From assembly GCA_027858555.1 (NCBI GenBank), contig JAQICP010000050.1, positions 1-7,898 on the forward strand: DNA of 7,898 nt. The letters are read 5' to 3'. This document shows, piece by piece, positions 1-6,294 of this stretch. How positions within the stretch are numbered: position 1 is the stretch's first letter; each line of letters opens with the position of its first letter. Under the pieces are notes generated by a model. That model was given only the letters and a program-made list of their open reading frames with translations. It made no database searches and was not told the DNA's origin. The position numbers were made by a program, and so were the translations under genes. This DNA comes from Vallitaleaceae bacterium (GTDB taxonomy: Bacteria > Bacillota > Clostridia > Lachnospirales > Vallitaleaceae).

Positions 1-1856
1 GTTGCTTCTGCCACTGCTTCTTCTTCTGTTTCTGTTTCTTCTGCTTCAGCTGTTTCTTCTGGTTCTTCTTCAGCTTCTGGTTCAGCTTCAACTTCTATTT
101 CAGCTTCTGGTTCAGCTTCTATTTCAGGCTCTGCATCTTCTTCCACTTCCAGTGCTGCTTTAACCTCCGCTTCTGCTTCTTCTGTTTTTTCAACTGTATC
201 TACACTCAACGCTTCTTCATCTTTTACATCTTCTTCTTTTACATCTTCTTCTTTTGCATCATCTAAGTCTTCTAAGTCCTCTTCATCCCCAGCGTCTACT
301 ATATCTTCAATGGCATCTATAGTCTCTGTGTCTTCTTGTTTTTCCTCCACAGGCGGGGATACTTTTGAATCATCTTTATAATTAATAATATCATTCAGGT
401 CTTCATCCAATGCATTTCGAAGACTATGATCAAGACTTTTCTCAGTAAGTATTGGTTTCAGCCTTTTAGGCGATTTCAGGCGACTCACAATGCCTGCAAA
501 AAACTGTGCTATTTTTACCTGTAGTGGTGCTTTTTCAGTTGATTTGATTGTATCAACTATATCAACATCTGTCTTCTTGTTTTGGCTATCTAGTTTTCGA
601 GCATTTTCCAGATGCTCATCCATCACTTCAATAGCTGAACTAGCTACCCCTTTTACATTATCTTCTTCATTCTCTGATTCTGCAGTTTGGGTATCATCTG
701 CCTCATCCAATATGATGTCATCCACAGATTCTAAAGCATCCGTACTGTGGCCTTCGACATCTTGATCCATATCCTTGCTTTCCTCTTCATATTCACCATC
801 TAAGTCCGTTATACTTTCACTCGGGATAGGTTCACTATCATCTTCTGCTGTAATCCTACTCTTAAACTTTTCAATTTTTTTATTTTCGAGGTTCTTTTTC
901 ACTATCGGTAGTATGAATATATTAAACAATACAAATAGTATCAGTACACCAATTATAGCACCCGATACAATGAGTAGTTTGACGACCAGCCCCATCATGC
1001 CAACAACACCTGTGTCTACTGGCGCATTAGCAGGATTGTGAACTGTGAATATCAGATTATATTCTGGTAATCCTTCTATCATTATCTGATAGACATCTGG
1101 AGCTAATATATCGTATGACTCATATGAACTATTCTCTATTATAAAAGAATTAGGCAAATGCAATGTAATCGTCATAGATTCAACATCCCCAAAATATTTC
1201 ATATACTCAAAGTAATAATAAAATTCAGGCTCCCACATAACAGAGCTTACTGCATTATTGCCTCTTCTCGAAGCACCTGATACTTCTTCATAGGTTAGGT
1301 TGAAATGGGTGGTTTCACCCGCTTCAATATCAAATTCAACGATATACACCCTTTCCCAAATACCAGTAATATAGTTACTTACACCATCATTTTTAGAACT
1401 CAGTATTCGACTGATGATCTGTTCTTTCGTGACATTGTATTCACCATTCAAAGCTAACCCATCTGTATGAATACTGGTCAGCCTATCTACTTCTATATCC
1501 ACCGCTTCATATATTTCTATCTCAATTGATATTTCTAATATATCATCTAGTGCATTGACTGGTAATGCCAAGATGACATGCGTTGTTTCCTCGCCAACAT
1601 TGGTAAGCTCATATTCAGCATCTATAACTGCTTTCCCTTTATATTCATCTACATTGGTTTCATCTTTCTTTACGGACTTTGGCTTGTCTATAGAATAATT
1701 AATCTGAGCGTCACTCACAACAACGTTAGTTGCTTCAATAGGTATGAGCATATTAGCACCCACCTTATCTTCAACAACAATCACGCTTGAGAAAATAGAG
1801 AGCTGAAATATCCCACTTATGATAACAATTAATAGCACTTTAACATAGTTTTTCAT
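1..1856 (-). CDS. Membrane-anchored protein with extracytoplasmic domain and very acidic tail (partial, C-terminus off the left edge)
   Basis: I do not recognise the family. Reading from the ATG at 1856 the frame stays open for 618 codons to the window edge. AGGAG lies 7 nt before the ATG. Residues 1-24 form a signal-peptide-like stretch (MKNYVK then a hydrophobic core). Residues about 28-283 look like a beta-rich extracytoplasmic domain, with repeated alternation as in ISIEIEIYEAVDIEVD. Residues about 287-318 are one long hydrophobic helix followed by basic KKNLENKKIEK, so the tail should be cytoplasmic. From about 337 the chain is rich in Glu/Asp and probably disordered. A more basic, partly hydrophobic island (about 442-493, QFFAGIVSRLKSPKRLKPIL) interrupts it. 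Of the last 60 visible residues 30 are Glu, in AEPEAE-type repeats. No cysteine occurs, so it is not a lipoprotein. It starts 14 bp after the YgjP-like gene and is probably co-transcribed with it. Envelope sensing or scaffolding is only a guess. Confidence 0.88.
   Translation of the reverse strand, partial: MKNYVKVLLIVIISGIFQLSIFSSVIVVEDKVGANMLIPIEATNVVVSDAQINYSIDKPKSVKKDETNVDEYKGKAVIDAEYELTNVGEETTHVILALPVNALDDILEISIEIEIYEAVDIEVDRLTSIHTDGLALNGEYNVTKEQIISRILSSKNDGVSNYITGIWERVYIVEFDIEAGETTHFNLTYEEVSGASRRGNNAVSSVMWEPEFYYYFEYMKYFGDVESMTITLHLPNSFIIENSSYESYDILAPDVYQIMIEGLPEYNLIFTVHNPANAPVDTGVVGMMGLVVKLLIVSGAIIGVLILFVLFNIFILPIVKKNLENKKIEKFKSRITAEDDSEPIPSESITDLDGEYEEESKDMDQDVEGHSTDALESVDDIILDEADDTQTAESENEEDNVKGVASSAIEVMDEHLENARKLDSQNKKTDVDIVDTIKSTEKAPLQVKIAQFFAGIVSRLKSPKRLKPILTEKSLDHSLRNALDEDLNDIINYKDDSKVSPPVEEKQEDTETIDAIEDIVDAGDEEDLEDLDDAKEEDVKEEDVKDEEALSVDTVEKTEEAEAEVKAALEVEEDAEPEIEAEPEAEIEVEAEPEAEEEPEETAEAEETETEEEAVAEA
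71..119 (-). repeat. In-frame 19-bp direct repeat coding for Glu/Ala/Pro
   Basis: The plus-strand sequence CAGCTTCTGGTTCAGCTTC occurs at 71-89 and again at 101-119, a period of 30 bp. Read on the minus strand it encodes EAEPEAE-type units in the acidic tail of the membrane protein. The period is a multiple of three, so copy-number change by slippage would keep the frame. Confidence 0.8.
226..255 (-). repeat. Perfect 15-bp tandem duplication in the acidic tail
   Basis: ACATCTTCTTCTTTT occurs twice head to tail at 226-240 and 241-255 (plus-strand reading). On the minus strand it encodes two KEEDV units, at about residues 535-545 of the membrane protein. Two exact copies suggest recent slippage in a low-complexity coding tract. 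Confidence 0.85.
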
Positions 1857-1863
1857 GGAGGTA

Positions 1864-1868
1864 CTCCT
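1864..1868 (-). promoter_or_regulatory. Ribosome binding site of the acidic-tail membrane protein
   Basis: AGGAG on the minus strand, 7 nt before the ATG at 1856. It sits wholly inside the 14-bp gap after the stop of the YgjP-like gene. No promoter fits in that gap, so it supports co-transcription of the two genes. Confidence 0.75.
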
Positions 1869-1870
1869 GC

Positions 1871-2572
1871 TTAATTTATTTTGAGAAGATAATTATGTTC
1901 TTTCAACCAGCGTTGTTGTTCCTTATAATCCGGCATGTTTATTGCCACCAATCGCCAAAAATGCTTAGAATGATTCATATGGGTCAAATGTGCCATCTCA
2001 TGAACAACAAGGTAATCAATCACCTTTTTTGGTGCAAACGAAACAACACAGTTGAAATTCAAGTTCATCTTACTACTACAACTGCCCCATAATGTCCTTT
2101 GACTTTTTATACGGATCGCCTTGGGATGTTTTTTTATAGAGGAAGCGTAATATAATATCCGTCCTTCTATATATCGACGCAATTCCTTTTTATACTTATC
2201 AATCAGAATATGTTTGAGTTTAGGTCTGTCTTTTGAATTAGTCCAAACTACTATGGATTGATCTGTGAATTCGACAATTGGGCGTTTATATAAAGCGTCT
2301 TCAATTATATCCAAATAATACACCTTATCCATGAACAGCCATTCACTATGTTGATCAGTTAAAAGCTTTGGTATATCAACTATCTTTTGATTATAACTAT
2401 CTATATGCTTTGTAATCCAATCATGTTTTTGTTCAATCACACGGTTGATTTTCTTAGCTGATGTTCGAAGCGGTACTCGAAGTAGTACAATATCCGGTCC
2501 TTGTATGCTTATCTCAATGGTTCTTCTTTTAGAATATATAGTCTCAACTTTAAATCGGAATGATTTTATCAT
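1871..2572 (-). CDS. YgjP-like (DUF45/PF01863) metal-dependent hydrolase, M48-type HExxH fold
   Basis: The protein has 233 residues from the chosen ATG. It shows the family hallmarks: RTLWGSCSS (159-167), a loop conserved in YgjP-like proteins, then the zinc motif VVHEMAHLTHMNHSKHFW (190-207). H191, E192 and H195 form HExxH, and H201 is the likely third metal ligand. It has no signal peptide or membrane helix, so it should be cytoplasmic. The family is annotated as a zinc metallopeptidase, and E. coli YgjP has been linked to nucleotide (UTP) hydrolysis, so the true substrate here is open. The frame extends upstream to an ATG at 2638. I prefer the ATG at 2572 because GGTGAT precedes it by 6 nt, no Shine-Dalgarno precedes 2638, and relatives start near this point (MIKSFRF, then the SKRRT strand). 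It follows the pseudouridine synthase and lies 14 bp before the acidic-tail membrane protein. Confidence 0.88.
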   Translation of the reverse strand: MIKSFRFKVETIYSKRRTIEISIQGPDIVLLRVPLRTSAKKINRVIEQKHDWITKHIDSYNQKIVDIPKLLTDQHSEWLFMDKVYYLDIIEDALYKRPIVEFTDQSIVVWTNSKDRPKLKHILIDKYKKELRRYIEGRILYYASSIKKHPKAIRIKSQRTLWGSCSSKMNLNFNCVVSFAPKKVIDYLVVHEMAHLTHMNHSKHFWRLVAINMPDYKEQQRWLKEHNYLLKIN

Positions 2573-2578
2573 CTGTTT

Positions 2579-2586
2579 ATCACCAC
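2579..2586 (-). promoter_or_regulatory. Ribosome binding site that decides the start of the YgjP-like gene
   Basis: GTGGTGAT on the minus strand ends 6 nt before the ATG at 2572 and matches the 3' part of the AGGAGGTGAT consensus. The alternative start at 2638 is preceded only by an A/T-rich run with no purine box. Confidence 0.5.
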
Positions 2587-2643
2587 TGCTTCTCATCATA
2601 TATTTTATGTGTACATACTTTATATCTATTGATGCCATTATCT

Positions 2644-2682
2644 AAAAAATATACCCCTGAAAATCGATATTTTAGGTATATT
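2644..2682 (-). terminator. Hairpin with T tract: terminator of the pseudouridine synthase gene or leader attenuator
   Basis: On the minus strand AATATACC (2682-2675) pairs perfectly with GGTATATT (2655-2648). Inside it AAAAT pairs with ATTTT around a 4-nt loop, and a run of six Ts (2649-2644) overlaps the end of the stem. It lies 28 bp after the stop of the pseudouridine synthase gene. The stem has only two G-C pairs, so it is modest. It also sits just downstream of a predicted promoter for the next gene and so would fall in that transcript's leader. Confidence 0.45.
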
Positions 2683-2692
2683 CTTAATTACC

Positions 2693-2721
2693 ATTGTAAT
2701 GTATCTAAGTCAATTTGGCAA
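2693..2721 (-). promoter_or_regulatory. Predicted sigma-A promoter for the YgjP-like gene and the membrane-protein gene
   Basis: TTGCCA (2721-2716) and TACAAT (2698-2693) are separated by exactly 17 bp, and each box matches the consensus at 5 of 6 positions. The -35 and most of the spacer overlap the end of the pseudouridine synthase gene. The predicted start near 2686 gives a leader of about 114 nt to the ATG at 2572, containing the hairpin at 2644-2682. Confidence 0.5.
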
Positions 2722-3402
2722 TTGGGTGTCGCTTATATCCACGGGGAAATAATCAGGCATTGCATGAAATACCATTAACTTGCCAGTTATCGGATGCACA
2801 AAAGCCAACCTAGTGGAAAACAGGGCAATCTGAAACCATCCGTCTTTTTTCATAAATGCCGGATTATATTTAGTATCACCCCATATTGGCATATTATGAT
2901 ATGCCATTTGAACCCTGATCTGATGATGTCTACCAGTCTTTAACTGAATAGTCACTAAACTCATTAGCTGGTTTTCAAAGCTCATCTTTTTAATGACCTG
3001 ATAATCAAGAATGGCCTCTTTACTCTGATGATGCTGTTTATCAACTACAGCTGAGACATTCTTGTGATTTTTAACTATATAATCCACCAAGTGACCCTGA
3101 TCATGTTCTACTTGTCCTTGAATGAGGGCTATGTAAGTTTTTTCAAAACTTTTATTTTGAAGCTGCCGGCTTAGATGACTACTGGCTTTTTTATTTTTAG
3201 CGAGTACCATGATGCCACCGACAGGTCTATCTAGACGATGTACAATCCCAACATAAGGCGTCGTTTCTTGATGTGTCTTAATTAGATATCGCTCAACAGT
3301 CGTCATTAAGTCCATTGACATAGATCTGTCTTTTTGAGAAGGCATGCCAGCAGGTTTTATAACAACTATTAACTCTAAGTCTTCGTACAATATAGGAACC
3401 AT
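2710..3402 (-). CDS. RluA-family RNA pseudouridine synthase, no S4 domain
   Basis: The protein has 230 residues from the ATG at 3402. It should isomerise uridine to pseudouridine in rRNA or tRNA; the target cannot be told from the sequence. The N-terminal ILYEDLELIVVIKPAGMPSQ strand is typical of the catalytic core. Motif II is HRLDRPVGG (55-63), with D58 the catalytic aspartate. KTGRHHQIRVQ (155-165) is the conserved basic motif, and HPITGK lies near the C-terminus. The core begins almost at residue 1, so the S4 RNA-binding domain found in RluD is absent, as in many short clostridial paralogues. The frame extends to an ATG at 3447. However, AAAGGA lies 6 nt before 3402 and a perfect TATAAT box lies inside the extension, so 3402 is the likely start. 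It is transcribed away from guaB, whose terminator separates the two. Confidence 0.92.
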   Translation of the reverse strand: MVPILYEDLELIVVIKPAGMPSQKDRSMSMDLMTTVERYLIKTHQETTPYVGIVHRLDRPVGGIMVLAKNKKASSHLSRQLQNKSFEKTYIALIQGQVEHDQGHLVDYIVKNHKNVSAVVDKQHHQSKEAILDYQVIKKMSFENQLMSLVTIQLKTGRHHQIRVQMAYHNMPIWGDTKYNPAFMKKDGWFQIALFSTRLAFVHPITGKLMVFHAMPDYFPVDISDTQLPN

Positions 3403-3408
3403 GATGTA

Positions 3409-3414
3409 TCCTTT
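3409..3414 (-). promoter_or_regulatory. Ribosome binding site that decides the start of the pseudouridine synthase gene
   Basis: AAAGGA on the minus strand, 6 nt before the ATG at 3402. It selects this codon over the in-frame upstream ATG at 3447, which would lie upstream of the predicted transcription start. Confidence 0.7.
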
Positions 3415-3433
3415 CACATAATACAATAACTCC

Positions 3434-3439
3434 ATTATA
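3434..3439 (-). promoter_or_regulatory. Predicted -10 box for the pseudouridine synthase gene
   Basis: A perfect TATAAT lies on the minus strand 32 nt upstream of the ATG at 3402, giving a leader of about 25 nt. No good -35 is visible 16-18 bp upstream (TGGTTC at 17 bp is poor), so it may be weak or activator dependent. Confidence 0.45.
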
Positions 3440-3468
3440 CTAAACAAACGAGGAAAGAACCATCTTAT

Positions 3469-3490
3469 TCGAACAAAGTGTATCTCCAGT
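3469..3490. repeat. 22-bp direct repeat, copy 1
   Basis: Starts TCGAACAAAGTGTA and ends CTCCAGT on the plus strand. It differs from copy 2 at 3561-3582 by one base (T here, C there). In this copy GTGTA and the TACAC that follows form a small 5-bp hairpin across its end. Confidence 0.75.
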
Positions 3491-3523
3491 ACACGTTTTC
3501 TCGTAGAGAAATTGTTTGCAATG

Positions 3524-3553
3524 GGAAGTCCCTTGTCTTTAATAGGGACTTCC
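3524..3553. repeat. Perfect 10-bp inverted repeat (hairpin) between the two direct repeats
   Basis: GGAAGTCCCT (3524-3533) and AGGGACTTCC (3544-3553) are exact inverted copies around a 10-nt loop. Six of the ten pairs are G-C, so the hairpin should be stable in RNA from either strand. No T run follows on either strand, so it is not a classical terminator. It may be an accessory 3' structure for guaB readthrough transcripts or part of a dispersed palindromic repeat. Confidence 0.7.
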
Positions 3554-3560
3554 TAGACTG

Positions 3561-3582
3561 TCGAACAAAGTGTACCTCCAGT
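3561..3582. repeat. 22-bp direct repeat, copy 2
   Basis: This is the second copy of the element at 3469-3490, identical except for one base, with starts 92 bp apart. It abuts the T tract of the guaB terminator. It lies in non-coding DNA, so conservation of 21 of 22 bases is not explained by coding. Confidence 0.75.
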
Positions 3583-3584
3583 TT

Positions 3585-3627
3585 AAAAAAGGAAGCCACC
3601 CTCTACCTAAGTAGTGTGTGACATTCC
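3585..3627 (-). terminator. Intrinsic terminator of guaB
   Basis: On the minus strand GGAA, an unpaired T and GTCAC pair with GTGGC and TTCC. An inner CTAC/GTAG stem has a TTAG loop, and six Ts follow directly. It starts about 25 bp after the guaB stop codon and fits a rho-independent terminator. Confidence 0.75.
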
Positions 3628-3651
3628 CTCTATCGTTGCATGTTATTCTAT

Positions 3652-5112
3652 TTATTGACCAACGCTGTAATTAGGCGCTTCTTTTGTAATTTGAATATCA
3701 TGAGGATGACTTTCCTTAAGTGATGCTGCTGTTATCTTCATGAACTGACCATCTTTAATTAAATCATCAATTGTGGCAGCTCCACAATAACCCATGCCGG
3801 ATCTAAGTCCGCCAATAAGTTGGAACAAGGTATCTTCAAGAGGTCCCTTAAAAGGCACGCGTCCTTCAACGCCTTCAGGTACAAGTTTCTTGGCATCATC
3901 TTGGAAATAACGATCCTTAGAGCCTTTTTCCATAGCACCGACTGAACCCATGCCGCGATATACTTTGTATTTTCTGCCTTGATATAATTCAGTATCACCA
4001 GGGCTTTCATCACAACCTGCAAGCATGGAACCCATCATACATACTGACCCACCTGCTGCTATCGCTTTTACCACATCGCCAGAATACTTAATACCACCAT
4101 CTGCGATAACTGGAATATCATATGCTTTTGCAGCCTGGGCACAGTCATATATAGCTGTAATTTGTGGTACCCCAACACCAGAGACAACTCTTGTTGTACA
4201 TATGGAACCTGGCCCAATACCAACTTTTATACAATCAGCGCCTGCCTCAATAAGATCTCTTGTTGCTTCACCCGTCGCCACATTGCCAGCAATAATCTGT
4301 ATCTCTGGGTATTCAAACTTTATTTTTTTAATAGCTTCTGCTACATAGGTTGAATGGCCATGAGCCGTATCAAGAACTACTGCATCCACTTTTGCTTCCA
4401 CAAGCGCTTTTACACGTATTAACATATCGCCAGTAATACCAACTGCTGCTGCAACTTGAAGACGACCTTGACTATCCTTAGTTGACTCTGGATAACGGAT
4501 TGCTTTTTCTATATCTTTAATCGTAATCAAACCTACTAGATTACCTTGATTATCAACAATCGGTAGTTTCTCTATGCGATGTTTGCCGAGTATTTCTTTA
4601 GCTTCATCAAGTGTTGTCCCCACCGCTGCTGTAATTAGATTCTCAGTTGTCATAACTTCTTCAATTCTTTTGTTGAAGTCTGTTTCAAAACGCAAGTCTC
4701 TATTTGTCAATATACCTACAAGTTTTTTTGAATTTTTTTGAATGATTGGAACACCCGAGATACGGTATTTCGCCATCAGCTCATTAGCTTCATAGACATA
4801 ATGATCAGGACTTAGATAGAATGGATCAGTTATGACCCCATTTTCAGAACGTTTGACTTTATCAACTTCAACAGCTTGCTGTTCAATTGACATGTTTTTA
4901 TGTATGACACCGATGCCGCCTTGGCGAGCCATGGCAATTGCCATACGAGATTCTGTCACTGTATCCATACTCGCGCTTATAAATGGAATACTGAGTCGTA
5001 TGGTTTTCGTCAATCTGGTTGATACATCAACTTCTTTAGGTAGAACTTTCGATTTGGCTGGAATCAACAATACATCATCGAATGTTATGCCTTCTTTGAC
5101 AATCTTATGCAT
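3652..5112 (-). CDS. guaB: Inosine-5'-monophosphate dehydrogenase
   Basis: It oxidises IMP to XMP with NAD+, the committed step of GTP synthesis, in the cytoplasm as a tetramer. The protein has 486 residues, the usual full length. The N-terminal GITFDDVLLIPAKS and ISASMDTVTE are hallmark segments. Two CBS domains occupy about 93-205 (MAKYRISGVPII and LGKHRIEKLPIVD mark each). The loop GPGSICTTRVVSG carries the catalytic C305. DGGIKYSGD and the YRGMGS segment bind phosphate, and the mobile flap holds the R401-Y402 pair (KGSKDRYFQ). The frame reaches a TTG at 5130, but the ATG at 5112, with AGAGAGG ending 6 nt before it, gives the conserved start MHKIVKEGITFDDVLL. It has its own promoter and terminator, so it appears monocistronic. 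I see no purine riboswitch in the roughly 63-nt leader. Confidence 0.98.
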   Translation of the reverse strand: MHKIVKEGITFDDVLLIPAKSKVLPKEVDVSTRLTKTIRLSIPFISASMDTVTESRMAIAMARQGGIGVIHKNMSIEQQAVEVDKVKRSENGVITDPFYLSPDHYVYEANELMAKYRISGVPIIQKNSKKLVGILTNRDLRFETDFNKRIEEVMTTENLITAAVGTTLDEAKEILGKHRIEKLPIVDNQGNLVGLITIKDIEKAIRYPESTKDSQGRLQVAAAVGITGDMLIRVKALVEAKVDAVVLDTAHGHSTYVAEAIKKIKFEYPEIQIIAGNVATGEATRDLIEAGADCIKVGIGPGSICTTRVVSGVGVPQITAIYDCAQAAKAYDIPVIADGGIKYSGDVVKAIAAGGSVCMMGSMLAGCDESPGDTELYQGRKYKVYRGMGSVGAMEKGSKDRYFQDDAKKLVPEGVEGRVPFKGPLEDTLFQLIGGLRSGMGYCGAATIDDLIKDGQFMKITAASLKESHPHDIQITKEAPNYSVGQ

Positions 5113-5118
5113 ATTATG

Positions 5119-5125
5119 CCTCTCT
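5119..5125 (-). promoter_or_regulatory. Ribosome binding site that decides the guaB start
   Basis: AGAGAGG on the minus strand ends 6 nt before the ATG at 5112. It would lie inside the coding region if the TTG at 5130 were used, so the ATG is favoured. Confidence 0.7.
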
Positions 5126-5181
5126 TTCAATTCACTTACTACTCTATGGTTAATATTATCGCTTTTTCTATAATGTTAGTG

Positions 5182-5210
5182 AGTTTACCAAAATTGTAAT
5201 TATTTGTCAA
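5182..5210 (-). promoter_or_regulatory. Predicted sigma-A promoter of guaB
   Basis: A perfect TTGACA (5210-5205), a 17-bp spacer and TAAACT (5187-5182) preceded by TGG, an extended -10. The -35 box overlaps the last codons of the HD-GYP gene. The predicted start is near 5175, about 63 nt before the ATG. Confidence 0.7.
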
Positions 5211-6261
5211 CATCTTTCTCATTGGCGATCATTAGTGAAATGGACTTAGACAAATCGATCTCCTCAATAATAGTTTTATTATCCGAATCAATAATTCTAA
5301 TAAGGGGTCTAGTGGGAAATGCCTCGTTTATTTTGGCGACTATACCTACTCTGCCATCATTTAATTGTACACCGCTACCGATAGGATATGGTGAGATAGA
5401 AGACCTGAATACTCTGATAAGGGAAGGATCAAAAGCTGTAAAAGCCTTGGCAGTTATTATTTCAATAATCTCATAATGCTTAAGTTCCTCGCCTTTTGGC
5501 ATATTATACAGTAGGTTGTCATATTCATTGGCAATGCTAACGATTCTAGATAATTCATTAATAGAATCACCTTTTAGTTTATATGGAAAACCACTACCGT
5601 CATATTGCTCATGATGTTGTCTCGCAACAGAAGCTACAACAGAATTGATCTCTCTCATATTAAGAATCATCTCTTCACCAATTTTGCAATGCTCACTATA
5701 GATCTCAAATTCTTCTTCTGTATAGTCGTCCCTATACCTGGTACAATCAAAATCTATCTGAACCTTACCAACATCGTGTAGCAAAGCACCGAGGGCAACT
5801 AATCGCATCTGCTTGTCTGAATATTCCATACGCTTGCCTATAATACAAGAAACAATGCATACGTTTAAAGCATGCATATACATATATTCCTCTTTATTTC
5901 GCATCTCTTGTAAACTAATCATGACCCTTGGGTTATTGATGACTTCTGTAATTATAGCTTCAACGCTATTGATCAATTTAATATTACCAGACAGATGACC
6001 GGATTTAAATCGATTAAGGGAATCAAAAATCACTTTTTTGGTTACGCTAGTCATTTCATCAGAAATAATCTCAGTGGACTCAATGCCTTCTGAAATCTCA
6101 TCCGAAATGTATATAAAGTCTATTTGTGCAGCTATTATTTTATCAATAAAACCCTGCGTTAAAACAGTACCTGTGTTGAATAGAACGATACCGTTTTGAG
6201 TGAAAATTGGTCTCCCGTTGATCATACCTGGTTTAAGGCTTTCAGTATTAATCTTGCGCAT
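5200..6261 (-). CDS. HD-GYP domain protein, probable cyclic-di-GMP phosphodiesterase (variant active site)
   Basis: The protein has 353 residues. Residues 1-55 (ESLKPGM, GIVLFNTGTVLTQGFIDKI) form the small N-terminal module common ahead of clostridial HD-GYP domains. The HD-GYP domain spans about 120-285: H130, HDVGK (162-166, H162/D163), H191, then HHEQYDGSGFP (216-226), the GYP motif with Phe for Tyr. SIANEYDNL (242-250) stands where most relatives have a VADVFDAL-like segment, so a usual metal-ligand Asp appears to be Asn245. The C-terminus (about 290-347, PIGSGVQLNDGRVGIVAKI) resembles a beta-rich add-on seen in Firmicute members. No receiver or transmembrane segment is present, so it should be cytoplasmic. 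The family hydrolyses cyclic-di-GMP (some members cGAMP), but activity here is uncertain because of the substitution. GAGG lies 7 nt before the ATG. Confidence 0.9.
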   Translation of the reverse strand: MRKINTESLKPGMINGRPIFTQNGIVLFNTGTVLTQGFIDKIIAAQIDFIYISDEISEGIESTEIISDEMTSVTKKVIFDSLNRFKSGHLSGNIKLINSVEAIITEVINNPRVMISLQEMRNKEEYMYMHALNVCIVSCIIGKRMEYSDKQMRLVALGALLHDVGKVQIDFDCTRYRDDYTEEEFEIYSEHCKIGEEMILNMREINSVVASVARQHHEQYDGSGFPYKLKGDSINELSRIVSIANEYDNLLYNMPKGEELKHYEIIEIITAKAFTAFDPSLIRVFRSSISPYPIGSGVQLNDGRVGIVAKINEAFPTRPLIRIIDSDNKTIIEEIDLSKSISLMIANEKDVDK

Positions 6262-6294
6262 TTAAGCACCTCTATCCACAAATATCTAAAAAAT

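Noticed and set aside
1..255. CT-rich low-complexity tract as a non-coding microsatellite or regulatory array
   Set aside because: It stays in frame with the membrane-protein gene on the minus strand and encodes Glu/Ala/Pro repeats, so coding explains it.
490..1790. Plus-strand open frames at 490-765, 775-1041 and 1578-1790
   Set aside because: They lie antisense to the 618-codon minus-strand gene, have Ser/Phe-rich composition expected from reversed Glu/Lys codons, and lack convincing ribosome sites.
2573..2638. Longer N-terminus of the YgjP-like protein from the ATG at 2638
   Set aside because: No ribosome site precedes it, its upstream region is the T tract of a hairpin, and the extra 22 residues do not fit the family start. 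It cannot be fully excluded.
3469..3582. CRISPR-like repeat pair or insertion-sequence ends
   Set aside because: There are only two direct copies with one spacer that holds its own hairpin, and no cas gene, transposase or inverted terminal repeats are present.
4025..4348. Open frames overlapping guaB on both strands (for example 4025-4348 plus and 3759-4022 minus)
   Set aside because: They are shadows of a full-length, highly conserved guaB reading frame and show no family motifs.
4832..5173. Plus-strand open frame over the start of guaB
   Set aside because: It is antisense to guaB codons and the guaB promoter region. It looks membrane-like only because of the reversed composition.
5113..5178. 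Possible purine riboswitch or structured leader before guaB
   Set aside because: The leader is only about 63 nt and lacks the three-way junction and conserved loops of a purine riboswitch. The visible 9-bp stem (5151-5178) is A/T only with one mismatch and could be chance.
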